Assembly: GCA_023423535.1 (NCBI GenBank)
Contig: JAFAFL010000093.1
Span: forward strand, 1-25,701
DNA: 25,701 nt
Origin: Pseudomonadota bacterium
GTDB taxonomy: Bacteria; Myxococcota; Myxococcia; Myxococcales; Myxococcaceae
Direction of reading: 5' to 3'
Positions 8,320 through 15,445 of this stretch are shown one piece after another. The notes below the pieces were generated by a model. The model had not been told where the DNA came from and made no database searches. It saw only the letters and a program-made list of their open reading frames with translations. The translations under genes and the position numbers were made by a program. Within the stretch, counting starts at the first letter, position 1. Each line of letters begins with the position of its first letter.

Positions 8320-9007
8320 ATGCGCGCGCGCTTCGTCATCGTCATCGCGTTGCTGCTCTCGGCTTGCGGGCCCGTCGAGGACGCGCCGGATGACCGAGAC
8401 CGAGCCGAATGCCTGCGCATCGAAGACGCATCCGCGCTGACGCTGCCGGAGGTGGAGGTCGGATGCTCCTCGCGGCAGCAGCTCACGCTGATCAACCGAT
8501 GCGACGATGCATTGCGCGTGACGGGATTCTCGCTTGATGGCGCCATTGCCCACATGGCGCTCGTCCACGCGCCGGCGATCCCAACCGAGGGCCTCGAGCT
8601 GCCGGGAGGTGGCTCGTTGACCCTCGTGGTGCGCCACGCGCCGCTCGCCGAGGGACCTCACACCGCCCGGCTCAATCTGCAGGTGCGCGGCGCCTCCGCG
8701 GATTGGACCTTGAAGAGCGCGGCGCGGCCGATGCGGCTCGTCACCGATACCTTCGTCAATGAGGACGAAGACGGGCTGGCCGACCTGTTGGTCGTCATCG
8801 ACAACGGGCCGCTGCTGGCGCCGCGAGCCGCTGCAGGTCCGGATCGACGGCCAAGACGTTCCGGAGATAGACGAACGCGGCGCGACGGTCTGGCGCTACG
8901 ACCACACCCGCGCCGCCGTCTCCTTCGAGCGGATGTACATGCCGGAAGCCCGGCAGGTGCTGCAGGTGACCTACGCCCCGGCTTGTCCGTCGCCGGGCGC
9001 TGACTGA
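8320..9007 (+). pseudogene. Frameshifted and shortened choice-of-anchor-type lipoprotein gene
   Basis: From ATG 8320 the product begins with a lipoprotein signal, MRARFVIVIALLLSAC (lipobox LSAC). An immunoglobulin-like domain follows, as in the choice-of-anchor-D group (ALTLPEVEVGCSSRQQLTLI, SLTLVVRHAPLAEGPHTARL). After DLLVVIDNGPLL at about 8815 this frame turns into Arg/Pro-rich nonsense and ends at 9003. A one-step frame change there gives a sensible C-terminus (REPLQVRIDGQDVPEID, then VSFERMYMPEARQVLQVTY) ending at the TGA at 9005-9007. Related myxobacterial lipoproteins, as I recall them, carry a longer middle segment between the VIDNGP-type motif and the VDG-VP-type ending. An internal deletion plus frameshift is therefore likely. 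A sequencing error could explain the shift but not the missing segment. Confidence 0.65.
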
Positions 9008-9024
9008 CGTCTCCCTGGAAGGGA

Positions 9025-9038
9025 GCCCCGCTCGGGGC
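9025..9038. terminator. Hairpin between convergent genes
   Basis: GCCCC-GCTCG-GGGC forms a 5-bp G+C stem with a GCTC tetraloop, in the 38-bp gap between the plus-strand pseudogene and the minus-strand small-gene pair. It could stop transcription from both sides. The following tract is only weakly T-rich, so it is a candidate only. Confidence 0.4.
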
Positions 9039-9045
9039 CCGGGCT

Positions 9046-9270
9046 TCAGTCCATCGGGTGCAGCTTGCGCAGCCCAGAGACGATCTTCGCCTTCGCGCCC
9101 GTCGCCGGCGTCGGCCGCGGGGCGGGCTTCACGGAGACCGCCACCGTGTTCTTCACCGCGTTCACCGACCGCGGGGCCCCGGCAGCGCCCTCGGCCACTT
9201 CCTTCGCCAGGGCGAGCACGGCCCTCGGGATCCGCGCGCCGCTACGACCACCACCACCACGCCCGCTCAT
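9046..9270 (-). CDS. Small basic protein of unknown function (74 aa)
   Basis: Not recognised. The protein opens with a Gly/Arg-rich stretch (MSGRGGGGRSGAR). It continues with a short amphipathic helix (PRAVLALAKEVAEGA) and a Lys/Pro-rich middle, and ends KIVSGLRKLHPMD. Overall it is strongly basic, with no signal peptide or membrane helix. An AGGA lies 6-7 bases before the ATG. It follows the 102-residue gene by 18 bases on the same strand, so the two are probably co-transcribed. Basic charge could mean nucleic-acid or partner binding, but that is a guess. Confidence 0.6.
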   Translation of the reverse strand: MSGRGGGGRSGARIPRAVLALAKEVAEGAAGAPRSVNAVKNTVAVSVKPAPRPTPATGAKAKIVSGLRKLHPMD

Positions 9271-9288
9271 GGGTCCTGGCTCCGAGAG

Positions 9289-9597
9289 CTAGTACTGGCG
9301 ACGCTGGGCGATGGCGCGGAGCATCCCGCCGTTCTGGGCGAGGAAGCGCCGGAACTCGGCCTCGGGAATCTTCATCCGCGCGAGCACGCCGGTGAGGATC
9401 TCGTCGAGCTCCCGCGCGCCGGGCTTCTTCAGCTCCATGGCGATTTTCAGCATCGCCACGCCGTAGAGCGGGCTGTCCTCGACGAAATCCGCCGGATCCA
9501 TCCCATCGACGGCGCCCGCACCGGGGCCCTTCGGGGCCTGGGTGGTGACCTCGGCTTCGGCGACTGCCACCCTCTGGCCGCGCTCGGACTGGCTCAT
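9289..9597 (-). CDS. Small acidic/helical protein of unknown function (102 aa)
   Basis: Not recognised. About 30 residues of polar, disordered-looking N-terminus are followed by a compact helical part: DPADFVEDSPLYGVAMLKIA, then ELDEILTGVLARMKIPEAEF and FRRFLAQNGGMLRAIAQRRQ. There is no signal peptide, membrane segment or metal motif. A good Shine-Dalgarno sequence, GGAGGGG, lies about 6 bases before the ATG at 9597, which supports the start. It is the first gene of a probable two-gene operon with the basic 74-residue protein, and it diverges from the deoxynucleoside kinase gene across a 227-bp gap. Confidence 0.7.
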   Translation of the reverse strand: MSQSERGQRVAVAEAEVTTQAPKGPGAGAVDGMDPADFVEDSPLYGVAMLKIAMELKKPGARELDEILTGVLARMKIPEAEFRRFLAQNGGMLRAIAQRRQY

Positions 9598-9619
9598 GCT
9601 GTCCCCTCCGCGCGCTCCC

Positions 9620-9639
9620 CCGCTGAAACTCGTCAGCGG
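9620..9639. promoter_or_regulatory. Inverted repeat CCGCTGA-N6-TCAGCGG
   Basis: A perfect 7-bp dyad with a 6-base centre, 22 bp upstream of the 102-residue gene in the divergent gap. It could be an operator or a leader hairpin for the minus-strand pair. Confidence 0.35.
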
Positions 9640-9658
9640 CCCTCCGAGCGCGTAGTGG

Positions 9659-9687
9659 CGTGACGATACGTGGCCATGCTCGTCACG
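9659..9687. promoter_or_regulatory. Inverted repeat CGTGACGA-N13-TCGTCACG
   Basis: A perfect 8-bp dyad whose arms are 21 bp apart start to start, i.e. on the same helix face, as expected for a dimeric regulator. It sits in the same divergent gap as the dyad at 9620-9639, between the small-gene pair and the kinase gene. Confidence 0.4.
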
Positions 9688-9705
9688 TCAAACCTGTCGG
9701 AACCG

Positions 9706-9734
9706 TTGTCAGCGTCGGATCCGCGTGCTTATCT
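9706..9734 (+). promoter_or_regulatory. Possible sigma-70-type promoter for the kinase gene
   Basis: TTGTCA (9706-9711) is followed after 17 bases by TTATCT (9729-9734), with TG one base before the second box. The -35 is a good match and the -10 is poor. It lies about 90 bp upstream of the ATG at 9825. Confidence 0.25.
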
Positions 9735-9824
9735 GCCCGCGCACTTTCCGACGCCCGACAAATCGGCCTCCGGCGCGATTCTCACACAAGCGGGGCGGGG
9801 CGGGCGAGGGGCGGTCAGAGGGAC

Positions 9825-10481
9825 ATGGATCACCGCTACATCGTGGTGGAGGGCCCCATCGGCGTGGGGAAGACGAGCCTCGTGAACGCGCTGGCCAAGC
9901 GTTACGGCGGCCGCGTGGTGCTGGAGGTGGTGGAGGAGAACCCCTTCCTCGCGTCCTTCTACGAGGACCGGCAGAAGTACGCGTTCCAGACGCAGATGTT
10001 CTTCCTGCTCTCGCGCTTCAAGCAGCAGCAGGCGCTCTTCCAGCAGGACCTCTTCAGCGCGGTGACGGTCAGCGACTACCTCTTCGCCAAGGACCGGATC
10101 TTCGCCTGCCTCACGCTCGACCCGAACGAGCTCTCCCTCTACGACCGGGTCTTCGAGGCGCTGGGGACGCGGGTGACGAAGCCGGACCTCGTCATCTACC
10201 TGCAGGCCCGCCAGGAGGTGCTGCTGCAGCGCATCAAGAAGCGCGGCCGCGAGTTCGAGCGCCGCTTCGACCCGGTGTACCTGGAGGAGCTCACCCACGC
10301 GTACAACGAGTTCTTCTTCCACTACGCCGAGACGCCGCTGCTCGTCATCAACACCTCGGACATCGACTACGTGAACAACGAGGGGGACCTCGACAACCTC
10401 CTCGGGGTCATCTCCCGGCACCGGCACGGGACCGCGCACTACATCCCCAAGACGTCCGCCCCTGTACCCCGGAAGGGTTGA
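9825..10481 (+). CDS. Deoxynucleoside kinase (dNK/dGK-dCK family)
   Basis: Phosphorylates deoxynucleosides in the salvage pathway using ATP. The 218-residue protein has the P-loop GPIGVGKTS at 10-18 and the substrate-contact region EENPFLASFYED. DYLFAKDRIFACLTL (84-98) corresponds to the family's ERS/DRS catalytic motif, and RIKKRGREFERRFDPVYLEEL is the arginine-rich lid. Which deoxynucleoside it prefers cannot be read from sequence; bacterial members are usually deoxyadenosine or deoxyguanosine kinases. The ATG at 9825 follows an AGAGGG and starts right at the conserved MDHRYIVVEG; longer in-frame starts add only unconserved sequence. It lies upstream of panB, separated by a possible terminator. 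Confidence 0.92.
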   Translation: MDHRYIVVEGPIGVGKTSLVNALAKRYGGRVVLEVVEENPFLASFYEDRQKYAFQTQMFFLLSRFKQQQALFQQDLFSAVTVSDYLFAKDRIFACLTLDPNELSLYDRVFEALGTRVTKPDLVIYLQARQEVLLQRIKKRGREFERRFDPVYLEELTHAYNEFFFHYAETPLLVINTSDIDYVNNEGDLDNLLGVISRHRHGTAHYIPKTSAPVPRKG

Positions 10482-10494
10482 CAGGACGCTCCCC

Positions 10495-10516
10495 GGGCGC
10501 TCGGCCCTTCATTTTT
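10495..10516 (+). terminator. Short GC stem followed by T-rich tract after kinase gene
   Basis: GGGC-GCTCG-GCCC is followed by TTCATTTTT. The T-rich tail is unusual for this genome and sits 14 bp after the stop, but the stem is only 4 bp. The remainder of the 196-bp gap before panB contains no gene; it presumably holds the panB promoter, though I see no clear -35/-10 pair. Confidence 0.35.
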
Positions 10517-10665
10517 CCCGCCGCGCAGCACTACAGTCCGCGCTATTCGTTCACGAGAGCAGTACCGCCGGGGTCTACGGCGATCCCCTCGAGGGACGGT
10601 GAAGGACCCGACACGGCGGCGGCAGTGGCAGGGCGACGGGCGACGGCAAACCAGCACCCACTCAC

Positions 10666-10674
10666 AGGAGGTGA
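10666..10674 (+). promoter_or_regulatory. Strong ribosome binding site of panB
   Basis: AGGAGGTGA is a full complement to the 3' end of 16S rRNA, with GGAGG six bases before the GTG start at 10678. It is the strongest Shine-Dalgarno sequence I see in the window and fixes the panB start. Confidence 0.9.
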
Positions 10675-10677
10675 ACC

Positions 10678-11598
<921 letters not shown>

Positions 11599-11611
11599 AG
11601 ACGCACCCCGC

Positions 11612-12484
11612 ATGACCATCGACATCCTGCGCACGGCCGCGGAGGTCCAGGCCTTCAGCGAGCGCGTGCGCCAGAGCGGCCGGCGCCTCGGGTTCGTCCC
11701 CACCATGGGCTACCTCCACGAGGGCCACCTCTCGCTCATGCGCGAGGCCGCCGGGCGCTGCGACGTGGTGATGGCCTCCATCTTCGTGAACCCGACCCAG
11801 TTCGGGCCGAAGGAGGACCTCGCGCGCTATCCGCGGGACTTCGAAGGCGACCTCGCCAAGTGCCAGAGCGCCGGCGTTCACGCGGTGTTCGCGCCCGACG
11901 AGAGCGAGATGTACCCGCCCGGCGCACAGACGTGGGTGGAGGTGACGGACGTCTCGCGCGGGCTGTGCGGCGAGAAGCGGCCGGGTCACTTCCGCGGCGT
12001 GGCCACGGTGGTGCTGAAGCTCTTCAACCTCACGAGGCCGCACGCGGCGTTCTTCGGCGAGAAGGACTTCCAGCAGCTGAAGGTCATCGAGACGCTGGCG
12101 CGGGACCTCTTCTGCGGCGTGGAGGTGGTGGGGATGCCCACCGTGCGCGAGGCGGATGGGCTCGCCATGTCCTCGCGCAACGCCTACCTCTCCGCCCCCG
12201 AGCGGGAGCGGGCGCTGGCGCTCTACCGCGGCCTCTCCGCCGCGCGGGCGATGGCGGAGGCGGGGCAGGCGGAGGTACGCGAGCTGGTGATGGCGGTGCG
12301 CGCGGAGCTCGAGCGCGCGGGCGTGCGCGAGGACTACGTGGAGATCGTCGATCCGCAGACCCTGCGTCCGCTGGCGAGGCTCGAGCCGGGGCAGCGGGCG
12401 CGGGCGCTGGTGGCGGGCTGGCTCGGGCAGACGCGGCTCATCGACAACCTGCCGCTGGAGGGCTCACGCGGTGTCGAAGGGTAA
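11612..12484 (+). CDS. panC: Pantothenate synthetase (pantoate-beta-alanine ligase)
   Basis: PanC condenses pantoate with beta-alanine using ATP, giving pantothenate and AMP. The 290 residues match the family length. The nucleotidyltransferase HIGH-type motif is MGYLHEGHLSL (His36, His39). IFVNPTQFGPKEDLARYPR, RPGHFRGVATVV and FFGEKDFQQL line the ATP and pantoate sites, and AMSSRNAYL is the KMSKS-like loop. It follows panB by 13 bases without a clear Shine-Dalgarno sequence, as is common inside operons. Its last 14 bases overlap the smpB start, which ties vitamin synthesis and trans-translation genes into one transcript. Confidence 0.97.
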   Translation: MTIDILRTAAEVQAFSERVRQSGRRLGFVPTMGYLHEGHLSLMREAAGRCDVVMASIFVNPTQFGPKEDLARYPRDFEGDLAKCQSAGVHAVFAPDESEMYPPGAQTWVEVTDVSRGLCGEKRPGHFRGVATVVLKLFNLTRPHAAFFGEKDFQQLKVIETLARDLFCGVEVVGMPTVREADGLAMSSRNAYLSAPERERALALYRGLSAARAMAEAGQAEVRELVMAVRAELERAGVREDYVEIVDPQTLRPLARLEPGQRARALVAGWLGQTRLIDNLPLEGSRGVEG

Positions 12485-12953
12485 GGGCGAGCCGCCGGCG
12501 AAGGAGGTCGTGAAGCTCGTGACGGAGAACCGCCGCGCGCGCTTCGACTACATCGTCGAGGACAAGCTCGAGGCGGGGCTGCAGCTGATGGGCAGCGAGG
12601 TGAAGAGCCTGCGCGAGGGCACCGCAAACCTCTCCGACGCCTACGCCGCGCAGAAGGGCAGCGAATTGTGGCTGGTGAACGCGCACATCGGCGCGTGGAA
12701 GCCGGCGAGCATCTTCGGCCACGAGCCCCTGCGTCCGCGCAAGCTCCTCCTGCACAAGCACGAGATCGAGCGCTGGGGCACGAAGGTGAGGGAGAAGGGC
12801 TACTCCATCATCCCCCTGATGCTGTACTTCAAGAACGGCAAGGCGAAGGTGGAGCTGGGCCTGTGCCGGGGCAAGACGCACGAGGACCGGCGGCACAGCA
12901 TCAAGGAGCGCGAGACGAAGCGCGAGCTGGACCGCGCGGTGCGGCGTGGGTGA
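12471..12953 (+). CDS. smpB: SsrA (tmRNA)-binding protein SmpB
   Basis: SmpB binds the tRNA-like part of tmRNA and brings it to stalled ribosomes, where a degradation tag is added to the unfinished protein. In the 160-residue protein the beta-barrel core is clear: ENRRARFDYIVEDKLEAGL, LMGSEVKSLREG, NLSDAYA, LWLVNAHI and GYSIIPLMLYFKNGKAKVELGL. The basic C-terminal tail that enters the mRNA channel follows (HEDRRHSIKERETKRELDRA). The GTG start at 12471 lies inside panC (14-base overlap), so translation is probably coupled. sspB follows after 6 bases. No tmRNA gene is visible in this window. Confidence 0.96.
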   Translation: MSKGKGEPPAKEVVKLVTENRRARFDYIVEDKLEAGLQLMGSEVKSLREGTANLSDAYAAQKGSELWLVNAHIGAWKPASIFGHEPLRPRKLLLHKHEIERWGTKVREKGYSIIPLMLYFKNGKAKVELGLCRGKTHEDRRHSIKERETKRELDRAVRRG

Positions 12954-12959
12954 CGGGGC

Positions 12960-13538
12960 ATGAGCGACAAGAAGGAACAGGAGAAGAAGGAGCGGCTGCT
13001 GACCGCGCTCGACAAGGGGATGGTGATGATCCATCTCGACGCGCGGCGGCCGGGCGTGCTCGTGCCGAAGGCGCTGGGGGGCGAGGCGCACCTGCGGCTG
13101 AACCTCTCCTACCGGTTCGACCCGCCGGACCTCACCGTCGGTGACTGGGGCGTGCGCTCCACGCTGTCCTTCGGCGGCAGCCGGTTCAAGGTGGCGGTGC
13201 CCTGGAGCGCGCTCTTCGCCATCACCTCGCAGGTGTCGCGCGAGTTCTGGCTCTACCCGGACGACATGCCGCAGGAGCTCATCCAGCAGGCGGTGCACAA
13301 CGCGCGCGCCAACGCGGAGCGGGACGAGGCGGGCGAGGGCGCGGAGGGCGGCGAAGGCCCGGGCCTCGCGGTGGTGACGGAGACGGGCGAAGAGGGTGCG
13401 GAGGCCCCGCCGAAGCTCGCCAGCGCCTCGCGGCCCCGGACGCTGCTGCAGGAGATCGCCGGCGAGAAGCCGAAGGGCGAGGACGGCGACGAGCCGGAAA
13501 AGCCCCGTACCCGCGGGCACTTGCGGGTCATCAAGTAG
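12960..13538 (+). CDS. sspB: SspB-type ClpXP adaptor protein
   Basis: SspB binds the ssrA tag and tethers tagged proteins to ClpX for degradation. The 192 residues show the SspB core at about 8-110: MVMIHLDARRPGVLVPKAL, LRLNLSYRFDPPDLTV, WGVRSTLSFGG and FKVAVPWSALFAI. An acidic, Gly-rich flexible linker covers about 111-180. The last residues, RTRGHLRVIK, closely resemble the ClpX-binding (XB) tail of E. coli SspB, which ends LRVVK. The full adaptor architecture is thus present. It sits 6 bases after smpB, so the tagging factor and the delivery adaptor are in one operon. The start has a GGTGACGGGG purine stretch upstream. Confidence 0.9.
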   Translation: MSDKKEQEKKERLLTALDKGMVMIHLDARRPGVLVPKALGGEAHLRLNLSYRFDPPDLTVGDWGVRSTLSFGGSRFKVAVPWSALFAITSQVSREFWLYPDDMPQELIQQAVHNARANAERDEAGEGAEGGEGPGLAVVTETGEEGAEAPPKLASASRPRTLLQEIAGEKPKGEDGDEPEKPRTRGHLRVIK

Positions 13539-13601
13539 GCCCACTCGCCCCTGCCACACTGCCGCTGGGTCGGTCCCGGGCTGCGTGCTAGAGCTTCTGG
13601 C

Positions 13602-14579
13602 ATGCGCGTGCTGGTGACGGATGCGGCGGGGTTTCTGGGCTTCCACGTCCTGCAGCGGCTGAGGGCGGACGGGCACGAGGCGCTCGGCGCGGTGGGCCCG
13701 GACTTCCATCCCCAGTCGGAGGCGCGGCTCGCGAGGCTGGAGGCCATGGGCGTGCCCTTCCGCCGGGCGGATCCGGCGCACCTCGTGACCGAGCACCGGC
13801 CGCAATGCGTCGTCCACCTCTCGATGCTCCCGCGCAACGAGCAGCCGGACCCGCAGGTGGCGGCGCGGCAGGCGGGGCTGGACGTGAGCGAGTTCGGCGG
13901 GCTCCTGGGGGCCTCGCGGGCGCACGGGGTGGAGCACGTCATCCTCGGCTCGGGCGCGGGCGTCTATGGCGCGGGCGAGAAGCTGCCCTTCGCGGTGGAC
14001 ACGCCGCTGCAGCGCCCGCTGGGGATGTGCGCCGCCGCCGAGCGCGCCGCGGAGCTCTTCGCCCACGGCTTCTCCCACGCGCACGGCCAGCCGGTGACGG
14101 TGCTGCGCTTCTTCAGCCTCTACGGTCCGTGGGGAAACCAGACGCAGGCGCCGATGCGGTTTGCGCGGGCGCTCCTCGCGCGGGAGCCGGTGCCGCTGCC
14201 GGAGCGCGGCGAGCTGCGGCGGGACTTCGTCTACATCGACGACGCGGTGGAGTGCGTCTCGCGCGCGGTGGAGCGGGTGCCGGAGGGAGATGGGGACCTC
14301 GGCACGCCGCCCTACGCGGTGCACAACGTGGGGACCGGCAACCCGTCGCAGCTCTCCCGGGTGCTCGAGCTGGTGGAGGCGAGGCTCGGGCGGGCGGCGC
14401 AGCGCGAGGAGGTCGCGCTGCCGCGGACGTCGCTGAACCACACCTGGGCCGACGTGCGCGAGCTGCAGCAGGCCTACGGTTTCCGGCCCAGCATCCCGCT
14501 GGCGGAGGGCGTGGGCCGGACGGTGGACTGGATGCTCAGCGACGAGGGCGCGGCGTGGAGGCCCTCGCCCGGTCAGTGA
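13602..14579 (+). CDS. UDP-glucuronate epimerase-like SDR protein lacking catalytic residues
   Basis: The 325 residues align along their length with NAD-dependent epimerases of the UDP-glucuronate 4-epimerase type (VLVTDAAGFLGFHVLQRL, VLRFFSLYGPWG, GELRRDFVYIDDAVE, YAVHNVGTGNP, YGFRPSIPLAEGV). Key positions differ. The first glycine of the TGxxGxxG nucleotide motif is Asp7. The catalytic Ser/Thr of the SSxS-VYG segment is Gly118 (GSGAGVYG). The YxxxK pair is Cys143 and Glu147 (GMCAAAERAAE where relatives have SLYAATKRAAE). The frame is intact and the fold-defining parts are kept, so it is a likely pseudoenzyme rather than a decaying gene; this is an inference. ATG 13602 gives the family's normal N-terminus. 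Its end overlaps the convergent DUF971 gene by 7 bases. Confidence 0.88.
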   Translation: MRVLVTDAAGFLGFHVLQRLRADGHEALGAVGPDFHPQSEARLARLEAMGVPFRRADPAHLVTEHRPQCVVHLSMLPRNEQPDPQVAARQAGLDVSEFGGLLGASRAHGVEHVILGSGAGVYGAGEKLPFAVDTPLQRPLGMCAAAERAAELFAHGFSHAHGQPVTVLRFFSLYGPWGNQTQAPMRFARALLAREPVPLPERGELRRDFVYIDDAVECVSRAVERVPEGDGDLGTPPYAVHNVGTGNPSQLSRVLELVEARLGRAAQREEVALPRTSLNHTWADVRELQQAYGFRPSIPLAEGVGRTVDWMLSDEGAAWRPSPGQ

Positions 14580-14923
14580 ACGCTGCCCGCCGTGGGCCGC
14601 GTGTTCTGGCGCAGCATCTCCCAGGTGAAGATGCCGGTGCCGTGGCCATCGCTGAAGGTGAGGGCGATGGCGTAGTTGCCCACCGGCGAGATGTTCTCGA
14701 TCGTCGTGCCCTCGGGGACCTTCGTCGGGTCGTGCCGGCGGACGCGGGTGAACTCGTCCACGCAGGCGGCGCAGGGGCAAAGGCCTCGCAGCTCCCGGCC
14801 CGTGCTCTCGGTCACGAGCCCGTCGTTCCACGTCAGCGTGAGCGTGCGGCGGTCCTCCGAACGATCCACGGCGGTGGCGGTCGGAGGCGGCTTCGACGGC
14901 TTGATCGAGTCCCAGAAGCTCAT
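14573..14923 (-). CDS. DUF971 domain protein (gamma-butyrobetaine hydroxylase-like N-terminal domain)
   Basis: The 116-residue protein matches the short DUF971 family: LTLTWNDGLVTESTGRELRGLCPCAAC, then IENISPVGNYAIALTFSDGHGTGIFTWEML. The CPCAAC cysteines with the later SDGH histidine resemble the zinc site of the N-terminal domain of gamma-butyrobetaine hydroxylase. Stand-alone bacterial copies are often found near iron-sulphur or Mrp/ApbC-type genes, but none is visible here. Its function is unproven. A TATGGT hexamer 9 bases before the ATG and absence of a Shine-Dalgarno sequence suggest a leaderless transcript. Confidence 0.9.
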   Translation of the reverse strand: MSFWDSIKPSKPPPTATAVDRSEDRRTLTLTWNDGLVTESTGRELRGLCPCAACVDEFTRVRRHDPTKVPEGTTIENISPVGNYAIALTFSDGHGTGIFTWEMLRQNTRPTAGSVH

Positions 14924-14932
14924 GGCGCGGGC

Positions 14933-14938
14933 ACCATA
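14933..14938 (-). promoter_or_regulatory. Candidate -10 box TATGGT for the DUF971 gene
   Basis: TATGGT on the minus strand is a good TATAAT match (4 of 6). It lies 9 bases before the ATG at 14923, with no Shine-Dalgarno sequence between them. Confidence 0.4.
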
Positions 14939-14966
14939 CCGGCGGGCGCGCGGAGGGGAAGGGCCA

Positions 14967-14984
14967 AGGCGCAGGCCTGCGCCT
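14967..14984. terminator. 18-bp perfect palindrome at the lipoprotein stop codon
   Basis: AGGCGCAGGCCTGCGCCT folds into a 7-bp stem with a GGCC loop. It overlaps the first two bases of the minus-strand stop at 14983-14985 and sits between that gene and the DUF971 gene. It may end the lipoprotein transcript or be a protein-binding site. There is no T-run. Confidence 0.4.
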
Positions 14985-15399
14985 ACTGCGCCGCGGTTGC
15001 CCGCTTCAGCGTGAACGGGAACGAGTAGCCGCGCTGCGAGAAGGTGCCGCGCAGCGTGTCGCCCTCACGGCGGCCCACCAGCACCGCGTCCGCGCCGGGG
15101 ATCTCGTTGAGGAGCTCGAACTCGGCGCCCTCCTCGCGGGTGACCTTCAGCGGCAGGCCGTGCGCGCCCTGCTGGGGCACGTCCGTGGTGCCGGTGCCGT
15201 CCGCCGCCAGCCGGGCCACGAAGGCGAGCGGCTGGCCGGGCAGCTCCACCTGTCCCTCCCAGGTGCCCGCCAACGCGGAGGGCTGCCGCTGGGCCTGCTC
15301 GGGGGAGGCGGTGGCGGAGGCGGTGGCCTCACGGGAGGTGGCGCAGCCGGCGAGGAGGAGAAGGGACGGGGTGAGGACGAGGGCGAGGCGAAGGGTCAC
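14983..15399 (-). CDS. Small lipoprotein of unknown function
   Basis: 138 residues with a lipoprotein signal peptide, MTLRLALVLTPSLLLLAGC (lipobox LAGC), then a Ser/Ala/Gln-rich spacer. A small beta domain follows: LAGTWEGQVELPGQPLAFVARL, GTGTTDVPQQGAHGLPLKV, ADAVLVGRREGDTLRGTFSQ. The GTW-G-L...PLxFxxxL...G...D-P-QGA-GLPL pattern resembles the beta-sandwich domain that precedes some periplasmic alpha/beta hydrolases. Here no hydrolase follows, so it stands alone. GTG start at 15399 with AAGGAA about 9 bases upstream. It diverges from the flavoprotein gene across a 190-bp AT-rich gap. Confidence 0.8.
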   Translation of the reverse strand: MTLRLALVLTPSLLLLAGCATSREATASATASPEQAQRQPSALAGTWEGQVELPGQPLAFVARLAADGTGTTDVPQQGAHGLPLKVTREEGAEFELLNEIPGADAVLVGRREGDTLRGTFSQRGYSFPFTLKRATAAQ

Positions 15400-15445
15400 C
15401 GGTGATTCCTTTGTGAAGGGTTCGCGCGTCTATATGCGTTCGTTC

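Noticed and set aside
5373..8393. Very long plus-strand open frame opposite the cyclase-oxygenase gene
   Set aside because: Its product is Arg/His/Pro-rich with no recognisable domain, as expected from the complement of a GC-rich gene with G/C third positions. The minus strand carries clear family motifs.
8202..8555. Longer N-terminus for the cyclase-oxygenase protein
   Set aside because: The frame stays open to 8555, but the added 118 residues are Ser/Arg-rich, lie opposite the lipoprotein gene and resemble nothing in the family. ATG 8201 has a TAGGCT box 7 bases upstream.
10478..10500. Consensus TTGACA at the kinase stop codon as a panB promoter
   Set aside because: No acceptable -10 box lies 16-18 bases downstream; the region is GC-rich and leads into the possible terminator hairpin.
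12438..14831. Long minus-strand open frame over smpB, sspB and the epimerase-like gene
   Set aside because: Low-complexity Arg/His-rich product with no motifs, lying opposite three well-supported genes.
15304..15327. GGCGGTGGCGGA-type repeat as an independent element
   Set aside because: It is a short low-complexity stretch encoding the Ala/Thr/Ser-rich spacer of the small lipoprotein.
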